NCBI GenBank assembly: GCA_021772515.1
Contig: JAJFLU010000031.1
Coordinates: 1-40,521, forward strand
DNA length: 40,521 nucleotides
Direction of reading: 5' to 3'
Source: Opitutales bacterium
GTDB taxonomy: Bacteria; Verrucomicrobiota; Verrucomicrobiia; Opitutales; UBA2987
Of this stretch, positions 1 through 8,032 are shown one piece after another. Position 1 is the stretch's first letter; each line of letters opens with the position of its first letter. The position numbers were made by a program, and so were the translations under genes. A model generated the notes under the pieces. The model worked only from the letters and a program-made list of their open reading frames with translations. It did no database searches and was not told where the DNA came from.

Positions 1-295
1 TCCAGTTCGAGGAAAAGATTTGCCCCCCTAGGGGGGCAACCGGAAAAGAAAACCCTTTACCCAAACAAGCAGCCTGACACACTAACCAATAAACAACAAA
101 TATAAGAGAATCCCGTGTCCAACAAACCCAGTACACCTCAATAAGACATGAAATGATTTTCTAAAAGTAACGTTTGATTTGTATATGTGAAATTAGGAGT
201 GGATTCTCTTATTTGTTGAACTTTGTTGATGGAGGCAAGGCCTAAAATCTATCGGAATAATTTGCCGAGGTTGTTGGTGATTGCCTTAAATACTC
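1..295. other. Intergenic region, no gene seen
   Basis: No convincing coding frame is visible downstream of the lipoate-ligase-family gene. The stretch carries a perfect 20-bp palindrome at 20-39 and a 17-base motif at 49-65 that recurs, inverted, at 24765-24781. The rest is AT-rich and unremarkable. A short plus-strand frame at 223-411 overlaps the end of the acyltransferase gene and looks like noise. Confidence 0.6.
20..65. repeat. Paired motif, copy 1: GC palindrome plus AAAACCCTTTACCCAAA
   Basis: Positions 20-39 read TTGCCCCCCTAGGGGGGCAA, a perfect palindrome with no spacer. Nine bases later, at 49-65, is AAAACCCTTTACCCAAA, the exact reverse complement of TTTGGGTAAAGGGTTTT at 24765-24781. 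That second site is also followed by a TTGCCC...GGGCAA palindrome. The distance between the two parts differs (9 versus 38 bases). The function is unknown; it could be a dispersed extragenic element or coincidence. Confidence 0.4.
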
Positions 296-1000
296 TCAAC
301 GGCGTTGGTTCCAGGTTTTGGTTTTGTAGTGGTGGCGAGTGGTTTTTTCTATTTCTTTGGGGAAAGTTGGCCAGGGTTTTTCTTTGGGTTGGGTGTTGGT
401 TGTTTTTCTGAGTTCAGACACGAAATGTTTTTTGAAATGGGCGTCTAATTGCTTGGTTGTTTGGGTGATGGAACCTTGCAGGAGCAGGCCGTGGCGGTTG
501 CGCTTGAGGGCCGCTCCTGCTATTTTACAACCAGTTTTAGAGTCGATGATGTCGCAGGGTTCGGCCTTATCAAAGCATACCGTTGGGCGTGAGGATTTAC
601 CGTTATTGTCCTTGGATTCGAGTTGAACCTCCATGCCACAGTTAGCCAAGGCGTTGGCCAGGGCTAGATGAATTTTGTTGTAAACCTGGCTGGCATCCAT
701 TTGAGAAAAGGCGTGTTCCTTTGGGAAAACAAGGCTATACGTCCAATCGTTTCGATGGTCCACAATTCCGCCACCGGTGGGCCGGCGGCAAATTTGGGCT
801 CCCGGAGTATTAATTTGTGCCTTCACCCATTCAAATTGCTGACTATAACCAAAGGTGAAAGCCGGTGCCCCCGTCCAATTATAATGCCGAAAACGGACGG
901 CTTCGAGCTCGGGGTAATTTTCCAACAGGAGCAGGTCCTCTGCCATATTGTCAAAAGCGTTAGATGCCCTGTCCGGTAGTAGGTATAACGGGTAACTCAC
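296..1000 (-). CDS. Lipoate/octanoate transferase of the LplA/LipM family
   Basis: This is a member of the biotin/lipoate ligase fold, which moves lipoyl or octanoyl groups onto the lipoyl domains of 2-oxoacid dehydrogenases or GcvH. Visible motifs are RRPTGGG (residues 72-78) with H82, and CKIAGAALKR with K159, the lysine expected to contact the acyl group. C142, in VCFDKAEPCDI, sits where LipM octanoyltransferases carry their catalytic cysteine, so an octanoyltransferase is as likely as a ligase. I chose the GTG start at 1000 because its GTGA overlaps the stop of the upstream reductase, indicating translational coupling. The longer frame to 1054 would overlap that gene by 58 bases. The product is 234 aa, shorter than E. 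coli LplA (which has an extra C-terminal domain) and ending in a basic tail. Confidence 0.8.
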   Translation of the reverse strand: MSYPLYLLPDRASNAFDNMAEDLLLLENYPELEAVRFRHYNWTGAPAFTFGYSQQFEWVKAQINTPGAQICRRPTGGGIVDHRNDWTYSLVFPKEHAFSQMDASQVYNKIHLALANALANCGMEVQLESKDNNGKSSRPTVCFDKAEPCDIIDSKTGCKIAGAALKRNRHGLLLQGSITQTTKQLDAHFKKHFVSELRKTTNTQPKEKPWPTFPKEIEKTTRHHYKTKTWNQRR

Positions 1001-1953
1001 GACACAGCCTCCGAAAGTTTTTGTGGGCCCGCCTCGGAATTTTTTCGATGCCATTCACAATATTGCGGAGGGACCGTTAGTTCCTCCAATTGGTGATCGA
1101 AGGTTTCTGGCTGCAATTGCCAATCCGTATCAAGTGGCTGGAGGTTCATTGACAAATCCGCCGGGCGGCTACGTGGGTTTGGCAGATTCTTAATGGAGAT
1201 TTTTTCAATTAAATAGGACGGAAGTGAAAACTTTTTCCGAATTTTTTCCCCAATTTCATAACGGCTTAGGGTATCGGCTCCCGCCCAATGGAAAAGACCC
1301 GTTGCCTCCGGTTTTTTGGCTAGGCGGCAAAGAATCTCGGCCACGCTGTTTGCCGAAACAGGCTGCCGAAATTCGTCCACAAAAAGGCGCGTAATCTGGC
1401 CGCTCATCCACGCTTTGAACAGGCACTCGTGAACGCTCCGGTCTCCACGCGGGCTATTCCCGTTGACCAAGGTAATTCTCAATATCGCGGACTGGTCGGG
1501 CGCCTCCTGCAAAACGACATCCTCGGCCTCCACTTTTTGCTCGGCGTAAAGGGAAAGCGAGTGGGGGGCGTCGGTGGATTGGTAGGCACCTTTTCGCCCG
1601 TCGAAAACCATATCGGTGGACAGGTGCAGAAAACGCAGATCATGAAGTCGGGCCAGGCTGGCAAGGTGGCGGGGCAGGTCTACATTTAGCCGCTGGGCCA
1701 ATTGCGGATTTGCCAAAACCTGGCTGCCCTGAGAAATTCCCGCTGCATTAATAATCACATCGGGCGCAGTATCCTCCACGAGGCGGGAAATAGCGGCGGA
1801 ATCTTCGAGATTGGCACGAACCGAGCGGCTTTTTTCCCCATAGTCAACAGGCCAGCGGTTGTAGGCAGCGGTGAGCGAAAAATCGCTTCGCAAAGCGGCT
1901 TTGGCAGTCGCCGAACCCACGAGACCGGAGGCCCCTAACAGCAATATTTTCAT
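997..1953 (-). CDS. RmlD-like NAD(P)-dependent sugar-nucleotide reductase
   Basis: This is a short-chain dehydrogenase of the extended RmlD (dTDP-4-dehydrorhamnose reductase) type. The N-terminus has the Rossmann signature GASGLVG (residues 7-13). An acidic NLED follows at about 48-51, then INAAG near 69, STDMVFDG at 112-119 and the catalytic Y136-x3-K140 in YAEQK. The 318-aa length fits the family. No other rhamnose-pathway gene (rmlA, B or C) is near, so the substrate is uncertain; MAT2B-like or other NDP-sugar reductases look much the same. It is the first gene of a two-gene minus-strand operon with the acyltransferase, sharing a GTGA start-stop overlap, and is divergent from hisC with about 90 bases between. 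Confidence 0.75.
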   Translation of the reverse strand: MKILLLGASGLVGSATAKAALRSDFSLTAAYNRWPVDYGEKSRSVRANLEDSAAISRLVEDTAPDVIINAAGISQGSQVLANPQLAQRLNVDLPRHLASLARLHDLRFLHLSTDMVFDGRKGAYQSTDAPHSLSLYAEQKVEAEDVVLQEAPDQSAILRITLVNGNSPRGDRSVHECLFKAWMSGQITRLFVDEFRQPVSANSVAEILCRLAKKPEATGLFHWAGADTLSRYEIGEKIRKKFSLPSYLIEKISIKNLPNPRSRPADLSMNLQPLDTDWQLQPETFDHQLEELTVPPQYCEWHRKNSEAGPQKLSEAVS

Positions 1954-1998
1954 CGTTCTGGCAAATCTATGGAAAATCGTCGCGAAGAATTGCGGAAG

Positions 1999-2039
1999 TT
2001 ATTGCAATAATGCCGATTAAGAGCAAGTTTTGAACTTGC
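1999..2039. promoter_or_regulatory. Palindrome and hairpin in the divergent reductase/hisC region
   Basis: The short gap between the two divergent genes holds TTATTGCAATAA (1999-2010), a perfect 12-bp palindrome. It also holds a hairpin GCAAGTT-ttg-AACTTGC (2023-2039) ending four bases before the hisC ATG at 2044. The palindrome has operator-like form. The hairpin would lie in the hisC leader, next to the GAAG that is the only Shine-Dalgarno-like sequence, so it could affect initiation. Both structures are seen directly; the roles are inferred. Confidence 0.35.
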
Positions 2040-2043
2040 GAAG

Positions 2044-3141
2044 ATGAGCTCCTACATCGATTTGGCACGAAAAACCGTCCTCTCCAAGCCGGTCTACAAT
2101 CCCGGCAAGCCTATTGAAATGGTCGCGTTGGAGTGTGGTCTGGACCCCGATACCATTCTCAAACTGGCCTCCAATGAGAATGCTCTTGGCCCTTCTCCGC
2201 TGGGGATCGAGGCCGGGCGTGAGGCCTTGGCCGATGTTTTCCTCTATCCTGAAAACAGCGCCTATTTTCTGTGCAAAAAACTGGCGGAAGTTCGCGGGGT
2301 GATTCCGGACCAACTGGTAATCGGGCATGGCTCCAGTGAAATCATCCACATGCTCTGCGCGGCCTTTGTTGAACCCGGAATTGATGTGGTCATGGGCGAA
2401 CACGCATTTATCGCCTACAAATTGGCCACCTTGCTGCATTCCGGAAATTGCCTGGAAGCGCCACTGGTGGATTTTCGCCATGACCTCAACGCCATGCGGG
2501 ATGCCATAACGCCGCAGACCCGGCTCGTTTTCCTGCCTTCGCCCAATAATCCCACCGGAACCAGCAATACCGAGGCGGAGATCGTGGAATTTGCCCGTAG
2601 CCTGCCGGATCATGTGATTTTCTGCCTGGATGAGGCCTATGCGGAATACATTGATAATCCCCCCGACCTGCGCCCCCTCATCGAGGAGGGAAGAAAAATC
2701 ATTTGCACCCGCACATTTTCAAAAATTTTCGGTTTGGCCGGCTTGCGAATTGGCTACGGCTATTGCCATCCCGACCTTGCCGACCTCCTCCACCGGGTGC
2801 GCCCCGCCTTCAATGTAAACTCGGTGGCGCTGGCGGCAGCCTTGGGAGCCCTCGACGATGAGCCCTTTTTGGAAAAATCCAAGGCCACCAATACCGCTGG
2901 ATTGGCTCAACTAACCAGAGGTTTTGAGGAGCTTGGGTTGGATTATGTCCCCAGCGTGGGAAATTTTATTCTTGTCCGCTTTCAGGATTCCGACAGGATT
3001 TACACCCTTCTCCATGATAGAGGAATCATTGTCCGTCCCCTTAAAGGCTATGCCCTTCCCGAGCATTTGAGGATAACTGTGGGCACTGAAAAACAAAATC
3101 GAATGCTGCTCGAAGCCCTCGTTGAAATTCTCGCAAATTAG
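2044..3141 (+). CDS. hisC: Histidinol-phosphate aminotransferase
   Basis: This is a PLP-dependent fold-type I aminotransferase of the HisC group. It converts imidazole-acetol phosphate and glutamate to histidinol phosphate in cytoplasmic histidine synthesis. Seen are LASNENALG (41-49), SPNNPTG (166-172, with N169 contacting PLP), LDEAYAEY (195-202, D196 for the pyridine nitrogen), TFSKIFGLAGLRIGYG (224-239, Schiff-base lysine K227) and a C-terminal GIIVRPLKGYALPEHLRITVGT. The 365-aa length is typical. No other his genes are nearby, and HisC-like enzymes can also act on aromatic amino acids, so the exact substrate is likely but not certain. The CNNM/CorC gene follows 30 bases downstream on the same strand. 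Confidence 0.88.
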   Translation: MSSYIDLARKTVLSKPVYNPGKPIEMVALECGLDPDTILKLASNENALGPSPLGIEAGREALADVFLYPENSAYFLCKKLAEVRGVIPDQLVIGHGSSEIIHMLCAAFVEPGIDVVMGEHAFIAYKLATLLHSGNCLEAPLVDFRHDLNAMRDAITPQTRLVFLPSPNNPTGTSNTEAEIVEFARSLPDHVIFCLDEAYAEYIDNPPDLRPLIEEGRKIICTRTFSKIFGLAGLRIGYGYCHPDLADLLHRVRPAFNVNSVALAAALGALDDEPFLEKSKATNTAGLAQLTRGFEELGLDYVPSVGNFILVRFQDSDRIYTLLHDRGIIVRPLKGYALPEHLRITVGTEKQNRMLLEALVEILAN

Positions 3142-3171
3142 CGCTATGCTACGCAAAATACTGGCCCTTTT

Positions 3172-4479
3172 GTGAACCCGGATTTAGGAGAATTCCTGTT
3201 GCGCTTTTTCTGCGCAGTCGGCCTGTTGTTTTGGGGCGCTCTGCTGGCGGCGGGGGAATTCAGCGTCATTAAACTCCGCCTGAGCCATTTCAACCCGGTG
3301 TATCTGGAGCGGCTCAAACGTCGAAAACTACCCGCGGCGCTACTCGAAGAAGCCGATCGAACCGTCCGCGTGGCCAGATTTGGGATTCTTGTTTGTGCTC
3401 TGGGATGGGCGCTGCTGGCCTACCCTCTCTTCAAGTTTTTGATTGGAGGCGTAGGGATTTGGGAAGGGTGGCCCTCACAGTTGCTGGCTTTTTTCGTGAT
3501 GTTTGCAATTTACTACCTTTTGGGCGAATTGCTCCCCCGGGGTTTGGCGGTTGCTTCACCGGTTCGTTCGTTGCGAGCCGCTTCTGTGGCGGTGCAACTA
3601 TCGGGGCTGGTCGGTATTCTGGTGGTGCGACCTTTTGGCAGGTTGTCGCGGTTTTTATTGAAACAGTTTGGATTGAATTCCGGCTCCGAGTGGGAAGCTC
3701 TTGGAATCGAGGAGCAGCTAAATGCCTTGAAGGAAAATCCCGATGTTTCGCAGGTTCTCCTGAAAGTAATCAAAAACGCCCTGCAAATGCGTGAGGTCAA
3801 AGCCCTCGATATTCTCCTGCCGCGCAATCAGGTGACCTATTTCGATATCAATGAAAGCAATGCCGTCAATCTGGCTTTGGCCGAGGAGACCGAGCACACC
3901 CGTTTTCCCCTCTGCGACGGCGATCTGGATAACTGCCTCGGACTCATACACATCAAGGATATTTTTCAATCAAAGGAAAACCTCGAATCCCTCGACCTGC
4001 GCCGAATAAAGCGCGAAATGATCTGGGTCCAGCAGGAGGATCCTCTCGAAAAAATACTGCGAAAACTACTCCTTCGCAAAACCCATATGGCGCTGGTTTC
4101 CGATGAATTTGGCGGTGCCGAGGGGGTCATTACCCTCGAAATGATACTGGAGCAGCTTGTGGGTGAGATTCAGGACGAATTCGACACCGAAGAAGACCCG
4201 ATCAAAAAGCTGGGTGCAGATGAATTTACGGTGTCCGGTCTGGCAACGATTCGGGAGCTCGAAGAAACTTTTGCCACATCCATCGAGAATAAAAATGAAG
4301 TGGCATCGCTCGGAGGATTGATTACCGCAGAATTGGGGCGGATTCCAGAAAACGGAGAGGCCCTCAATCTAGGAAATCTAGTGGTCACGATCACCGAAGT
4401 GGATGACACGCGGGTAATTGCGGCCCGTGTCAAAGTTCTACTGCCCTTCGAGAGGGAAGAGCCGAACCACGAATCGTAA
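3172..4479 (+). CDS. CNNM/CorC (HlyC-type) membrane protein with CBS pair
   Basis: This is a DUF21-CBS-CorC_HlyC protein, a family linked to magnesium and cobalt export, though few bacterial members have been tested. The first 150 residues hold four hydrophobic segments of the CNNM domain (about 5-28, 66-90, 100-122 and 135-155). A tandem CBS pair follows at about 215-335 (ILLPRNQVTYFDI, FPLCDGDLDNCLGLIHIKDI, HMALVSDEFGGAEGVITLE). A C-terminal CorC_HlyC domain lies at about 350-430. The GTG start at 3172 is the only good in-frame choice. A nine-codon ATG frame (3145-3174) ends with its stop overlapping that GTG, so coupling is possible. It probably shares a transcript with hisC. The 435-aa length is normal. 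Confidence 0.85.
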   Translation: MNPDLGEFLLRFFCAVGLLFWGALLAAGEFSVIKLRLSHFNPVYLERLKRRKLPAALLEEADRTVRVARFGILVCALGWALLAYPLFKFLIGGVGIWEGWPSQLLAFFVMFAIYYLLGELLPRGLAVASPVRSLRAASVAVQLSGLVGILVVRPFGRLSRFLLKQFGLNSGSEWEALGIEEQLNALKENPDVSQVLLKVIKNALQMREVKALDILLPRNQVTYFDINESNAVNLALAEETEHTRFPLCDGDLDNCLGLIHIKDIFQSKENLESLDLRRIKREMIWVQQEDPLEKILRKLLLRKTHMALVSDEFGGAEGVITLEMILEQLVGEIQDEFDTEEDPIKKLGADEFTVSGLATIRELEETFATSIENKNEVASLGGLITAELGRIPENGEALNLGNLVVTITEVDDTRVIAARVKVLLPFEREEPNHES

Positions 4480-4577
4480 ACAAGCCCGCCACCGCCGGGA
4501 ACTGCCCATAATTGCCTTTTCGCTTTTGGGAGCGCCCATGCGGCCAACTCGATGCTGGATTGGACCATCGATTAAAC

Positions 4578-4595
4578 GACGGTTTTTTAGCCGTC
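4578..4595. other. Small hairpin before the main terminator
   Basis: GACGG-ttttttag-CCGTC forms a five-base stem with a T-rich loop, just upstream of the stronger hairpin at 4607-4633. It may be part of a composite terminator, or fortuitous. Confidence 0.3.
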
Positions 4596-4606
4596 CCCAA
4601 ATACCA

Positions 4607-4633
4607 GAAAAGCCGGGTTTTACCCGGCTTTTC
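4607..4633. terminator. Strong hairpin between converging genes, likely bidirectional terminator
   Basis: GAAAAGCCGGGT-ttt-ACCCGGCTTTTC forms a perfect 12-bp stem with a three-base loop. The distal T-run on the plus strand is part of the stem, followed by CAACCAAACTCGATCGCTTTTTT. On the minus strand the same structure also ends in a T-run. Its place between the end of the plus-strand CNNM gene and the end of the minus-strand gene at 4734 fits a shared terminator. Confidence 0.7.
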
Positions 4634-4733
4634 CAACCAAACTCGATCGCTTTTTTATGTTAAATATATTTTTTTTACAGGAGCAAGGAGTTTTGGTCTT
4701 GGCTTTTAATTTTATCGGTAGCATTGCAAAATT

Positions 4734-4973
4734 TTAAACAAATTTATAGAGAAATTGAAAAGTTGTGGCGCGGGTCGTTTTTTTAATTCTGGAGTTATAC
4801 CAGTCATCGCGATGTTTGCGAATCCACCCCAACAACGCGCGGTCATACCCGATCTCGTAACCGGCTTTTTGCGACTCTCGTTTTAGGTGACGGCGGATTT
4901 CCTCCTTTTCCTCGAGGCACAACTGCAATAAAGGAGATTTTTCGAACCCGTTATATTTAAGTGATGCTTTCAT
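4734..4973 (-). CDS. Small charged protein of unknown function
   Basis: This is a 79-aa frame beginning MKASLKYNGF that I do not recognise. It is highly charged, with an EEKEEIRRHLKRE helix-like stretch at about 22-34, an aromatic and basic GYDRALLGWIRKHRDDWYN segment, and a basic IKKTTRATT tail. There is no signal peptide or membrane segment. I chose the ATG at 4973 over in-frame GTG and TTG codons 12-15 bases upstream. It stands alone, converging on the CNNM gene across the 4607-4633 hairpin and diverging from argH. The composition resembles a real small cytoplasmic or nucleic-acid-binding protein, but no function can be given and it may be a lineage orphan. Confidence 0.5.
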   Translation of the reverse strand: MKASLKYNGFEKSPLLQLCLEEKEEIRRHLKRESQKAGYEIGYDRALLGWIRKHRDDWYNSRIKKTTRATTFQFLYKFV

Positions 4974-5076
4974 TTTTCTGTCCACCAAGGTAAATCGACA
5001 TTATAGACGCTTATATTAGCAAAAACTTTCACTAATATTTTACATACGGGTGATTTCGGATTTAATATTGCCTCGT

Positions 5077-5109
5077 GGGAGGAGGACTGCGATGTTTCCG
5101 GCATGGTGA
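5077..5109 (+). promoter_or_regulatory. Five-codon leader frame with strong Shine-Dalgarno before argH
   Basis: GGGAGGAGG (5077-5085) is the best ribosome-binding site in the neighbourhood. It is correctly spaced for the ATG at 5092, not for argH at 5103. The frame from 5092 encodes MFPAW and stops with a TGA (5107-5109) two bases after the argH ATG ends. Ribosomes finishing the mini-frame would be positioned to restart on argH. The arrangement is seen directly; its use is inferred. Confidence 0.45.
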
Positions 5110-6509
5110 AAAAAACTCAGGCTACATGGGGTGGCCGGTTTACCGAAAAACCTGCCGATTTGATGATTCGATTCAGCGAATCCATCTCCTTTGACCGAAG
5201 GCTGGCCCCTTTCGACGTTCGCGGGAGCAAGGCACACGCTGCCATGCTTTGCCATGTCGACCTTTTGACAACCCGTGAGCGCAATGCCATTCAGCGGGGA
5301 CTTGACGCCATTCTGAAGGAAATTGAGAAAGGAGAGTTCAAGTGGGACGAGAGCCTGGAGGATGTCCACATGAATATCGAACAGGCGCTCGGCAAAAAAG
5401 TCCCCGCTGCGGCCAAGCTCCACACTGGTCGCAGCCGCAATGACCAAGTCGCCACGGACATGCATCTTTTTTTCAAATCCGCCTGTGCCGATATCGAAAA
5501 CGTCCTCAATGGTCTGCTCACGACCCTGGTTGAGAAAGCGGATGCCCACCGCGATATTTTCGTACCCGGCTACACGCATCTGCAGAGGGCCCAACCCGTT
5601 TCCCTAGCCCACCATTGGCTCGCCTATGTGGAAATGTTTGCCCGCGACAGGGGACGTTTTCAAACGGTGGCTGATCATGCAAATTTCTGCCCCTTGGGGG
5701 CCGCAGCGCTGGCCGGAAGCACCCTGCCACTCGACCGTGAATTCGCCGCCCGGGAGCTCGGGTTTGTGGATCGAAAAGGCCGGCCTCAGTTGACCCGCAA
5801 CAGTCTCGATGCCGTGGCCGACCGCGACCTGTTTCTGGAATTCGCGACCGCCTGCGCCATCTGCGGAACGCATTTTTCACGGGTTGCGGAGGATCTCATT
5901 TTATGGAGCACGGTGGAGTTCGATTTTCTCGAATTGCCGGAAGCATTTACCACGGGATCCAGTCTCATGCCGCAAAAAAAGAACTCCGACTCCATGGAAT
6001 TGCTTCGGGGTAAAGCGGCCCGCCTGCAGGGAAATGCGCAAACCCTCTTTACGCTCATCAAAGGGTTGCCCATGACCTACAACCGTGACATGCAGGAGGA
6101 CAAGCGGCCCGTATTCGACGCCCTCGATCAAACCATTATTTGCCTACAGGTGCTCACGGGAGTTATCGAGGGGACGACGGTCAATGTCGCCGCCTGCAAA
6201 ACTGCAGCCTCCGATCCTCAATTACTCGCGACCGACCTCGTTGATTATCTGGTTGGCCGAAAAGTTCCTTTTCGTGAAGCCCACCACGCGGTTGGTAAAT
6301 TGGTGGCCCTGGCGGAAAAAGCAGGTTTGCCCCTCGATGAACTCCCCCACGATCTGGCACGCAAGGCACACCCGAAAATCGGAACCGATTGGCAGAAGGT
6401 ATTCGACATCGAAACCGCCATGAAAAACCGCGAAAAAACCGGAATGCCCGGCCCCAAACAAATCCGCAAAGAAATCAACCGCTGGCGCAAGCAATTGGCC
6501 AAGAAGTGA
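5103..6509 (+). CDS. argH: Argininosuccinate lyase
   Basis: This enzyme cleaves argininosuccinate to arginine and fumarate, the last step of arginine synthesis, as a cytoplasmic homotetramer. The sequence shows WGGRFTEKP near the N-terminus, [13 protein letters not shown] (about 102-114), [12 protein letters not shown] (about 157-168, with the conserved TH) and the fumarase/ASL signature [10 protein letters not shown] near residue 285, which holds the catalytic serine loop. [18 protein letters not shown] follows in the C-terminal part. The 468-aa length is normal. The ATG at 5103 is supported by the conserved WGGRF beginning ten codons later. No other arg gene is adjacent. Translation may be coupled to the mini-frame at 5092. 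Confidence 0.95.
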   Translation: MVKKTQATWGGRFTEKPADLMIRFSESISFDRRLAPFDVRGSKAHAAMLCHVDLLTTRERNAIQRGLDAILKEIEKGEFKWDESLEDVHMNIEQALGKKVPAAAKLHTGRSRNDQVATDMHLFFKSACADIENVLNGLLTTLVEKADAHRDIFVPGYTHLQRAQPVSLAHHWLAYVEMFARDRGRFQTVADHANFCPLGAAALAGSTLPLDREFAARELGFVDRKGRPQLTRNSLDAVADRDLFLEFATACAICGTHFSRVAEDLILWSTVEFDFLELPEAFTTGSSLMPQKKNSDSMELLRGKAARLQGNAQTLFTLIKGLPMTYNRDMQEDKRPVFDALDQTIICLQVLTGVIEGTTVNVAACKTAASDPQLLATDLVDYLVGRKVPFREAHHAVGKLVALAEKAGLPLDELPHDLARKAHPKIGTDWQKVFDIETAMKNREKTGMPGPKQIRKEINRWRKQLAKK

Positions 6510-6558
6510 CTTTGTGTAAATTCCACAAGTTGGCCACTTTTATGGAATGTGATTATTC

Positions 6559-6586
6559 TTGATTTTCTTAATAAAAGAACTACATT
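6559..6586 (+). promoter_or_regulatory. Candidate promoter and operator of the Phd/PIN pair
   Basis: TTGATT (6559-6564) and TACATT (6581-6586) are separated by 16 bases, a weak sigma70-like pair. The spacer contains the inverted repeat TTCTT-aataa-AAGAA (6565-6579), placed where an autorepressing Phd-type antitoxin would bind. Transcription would begin almost at the ATG at 6593, giving a leaderless message. The elements are weak, so this is tentative. Confidence 0.35.
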
Positions 6587-6592
6587 GGTCAC

Positions 6593-6838
6593 ATGATTAC
6601 CTCGTTGAGAGAAACAAAAACGCGACTTAGTGAGTTTGTCCAGTTAGCGCAAAAAGGCGAAGACATCATCATCACCGTCCATGGCAAACCCAAGGCACGG
6701 CTGACAGCTATTCAAGACCCACAGGCCTTGGATCGAAAAGCTTGGGCAGATGAATTATTAAAATTACAGAGAAATTACACTAAAATGGATGATTCGGCGG
6801 TATCTATTGTCAATGATCTGAGGAAAGAGCGCTTTTAA
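6593..6838 (+). CDS. Phd/YefM-family antitoxin
   Basis: This 81-aa protein has the Phd/YefM N-terminal DNA-binding fold: MITSLRETKTRLSEFVQLAQKG, followed by EDIIITVHGKPKARLTAI, where the HGKP turn is characteristic. The C-terminal 35 residues (LLKLQRNYTKMDDSAVSIVNDLRKERF) should wrap around the toxin. It is expected to neutralise the PIN toxin encoded immediately after it and to repress its own operon. The stop TAA overlaps the toxin ATG by one base, a standard toxin-antitoxin layout. The pair sits alone between argH and a converging yceH gene. Confidence 0.88.
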   Translation: MITSLRETKTRLSEFVQLAQKGEDIIITVHGKPKARLTAIQDPQALDRKAWADELLKLQRNYTKMDDSAVSIVNDLRKERF

Positions 6839-7293
6839 TGGAAAAGTGGTACTGGGATACCTCCGCTGTTGTAAAACTCTATTGTCGGGAAAGCGATTCT
6901 GAGTCCTATATTAACTATTTTTCTCAAGTACAGGGGCAGTTTCTGAGTTCGCAGTTTCTTGAAATCGAATTATTCTACGCTTTTCAACAAAAGCGGCACC
7001 AAAACTTTTTTTCGAAAAACGAAGCTGAAAAAGCCTTTCACCGGTTTCTCAATCATAAGGAGACGGGGCACTTTGAGTTAGTACCATTGAGTCGTTCGAT
7101 TATTGAAAAAACCAGAGAACTTTGGATTACCTGTCAGGAAATGGAGCCACAATTAACATTGCGGTCTTTAGATGGCACCCATCTAGCAACTGCTCTCGAC
7201 TTGAATTGTCAGTTTCTGGTCACCGCAGACCAAAGAATGCACAAAATAAGCAGCCACTTAGGAATAAAAATACCCGAAATTTGTCAAAATTAA
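6838..7293 (+). CDS. vapC: PIN-domain toxin, VapC-like ribonuclease
   Basis: This is a PIN-domain endoribonuclease predicted to cut RNA when freed from its antitoxin. Acidic residues expected at the metal site are present: D7 in YWDTSAVVKLY, E42 or E44 in LEIELFYAF, D112 in SLDGTHLATAL and D131 in VTADQRM. The 151-aa length is slightly above the usual 130-140. Pairing with a Phd-type antitoxin is common in the PIN family. All active-site acids are intact, so the toxin should be functional. It ends 12 bases before the end of the converging YceH gene. Confidence 0.88.
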   Translation: MEKWYWDTSAVVKLYCRESDSESYINYFSQVQGQFLSSQFLEIELFYAFQQKRHQNFFSKNEAEKAFHRFLNHKETGHFELVPLSRSIIEKTRELWITCQEMEPQLTLRSLDGTHLATALDLNCQFLVTADQRMHKISSHLGIKIPEICQN

Positions 7294-7305
7294 CTGACTG
7301 TTAGA

Positions 7306-7983
7306 TCAATCGAATTGTTTTTTGAAGATTTCGAATTCGGTTCGGATGTTGGTGATTTCGTTTTCGAGGGATTGGATTTGGGTTTTTAATTCCTCGATTT
7401 CCTCGGTCAGTTGAACGGTTTCGAGAGACTCCGGCGGCGGGGCGGGATAAACGATGGTTTCCAGAGGCGCAGCCGTAAAATCGGGTTCGCCGCAGAGAAG
7501 ATGGGCGTATCGACGCTCCTTTTTGCCCGGCTGGAGGGGAAGCACTTTTACCACCGGTTCGGGGTAGAGATTTTCCATTTCGTTCAGGACTTCCTCGATT
7601 TCCTTCAAGTCCGCGAAGGAGGCCATGCGTTGAGTTCGTTGACGCAGTTCGCCGATCGTTTGAAACCCCCGCAATAGCAACGGGCAGAGAAGGGCCGCGC
7701 CTTTTTCCGGCAACTTGAGAAGCGCGGGCAAACCGTGGCGGTATTTGGGAACCCGGGAGCCCGCCTCGTCGACCCGCAGAGCAAGCCGTTTCTGCCGCAG
7801 GCCCTCAAGCCCGTCAACCACGGTGGTTTCACCGAAATCGACGACCGGGTCGCGGTTGGATTTCTGGTTGCAGGCGGCAATCAGGCTGTTGAGCGTGAGA
7901 GGATAATACTCCGGGGTGGTCATCTCCTTTTCCATGAGACAACCAAGAATCCGCGCCTCAGTTGGAGTAAGGAAAATTTCCAT
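7306..7983 (-). CDS. YceH/UPF0502 (DUF480) family protein
   Basis: This 225-aa protein belongs to the YceH (DUF480) family, with tandem winged-helix domains and no well-defined function. The hallmark N-terminus is intact: LTPTEARILGCLMEKEMTTPEYYPLTLNSL, then ACNQKSNRDPVV. The second winged helix contains LLLRGFQTIGELRQRTQRM. The last 35 residues (ETVQLTEEIEELKTQIQSLENEITNIR...) form a clear coiled coil, suggesting self-association. It is followed 49 bases upstream by the probable DUF5069 gene on the same strand, so they may be co-transcribed. It converges on the PIN toxin. Confidence 0.88.
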   Translation of the reverse strand: MEIFLTPTEARILGCLMEKEMTTPEYYPLTLNSLIAACNQKSNRDPVVDFGETTVVDGLEGLRQKRLALRVDEAGSRVPKYRHGLPALLKLPEKGAALLCPLLLRGFQTIGELRQRTQRMASFADLKEIEEVLNEMENLYPEPVVKVLPLQPGKKERRYAHLLCGEPDFTAAPLETIVYPAPPPESLETVQLTEEIEELKTQIQSLENEITNIRTEFEIFKKQFD

Positions 7984-8032
7984 GGATTTGAAAATGAAAA
8001 CGGAAAAATGAAACCTGGAAATTTCGAGTCGG

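Noticed and set aside
4430..4663. Short frames in the CNNM-argH gap
   Set aside because: They cover the terminator hairpins, lie in several frames and show no family pattern.
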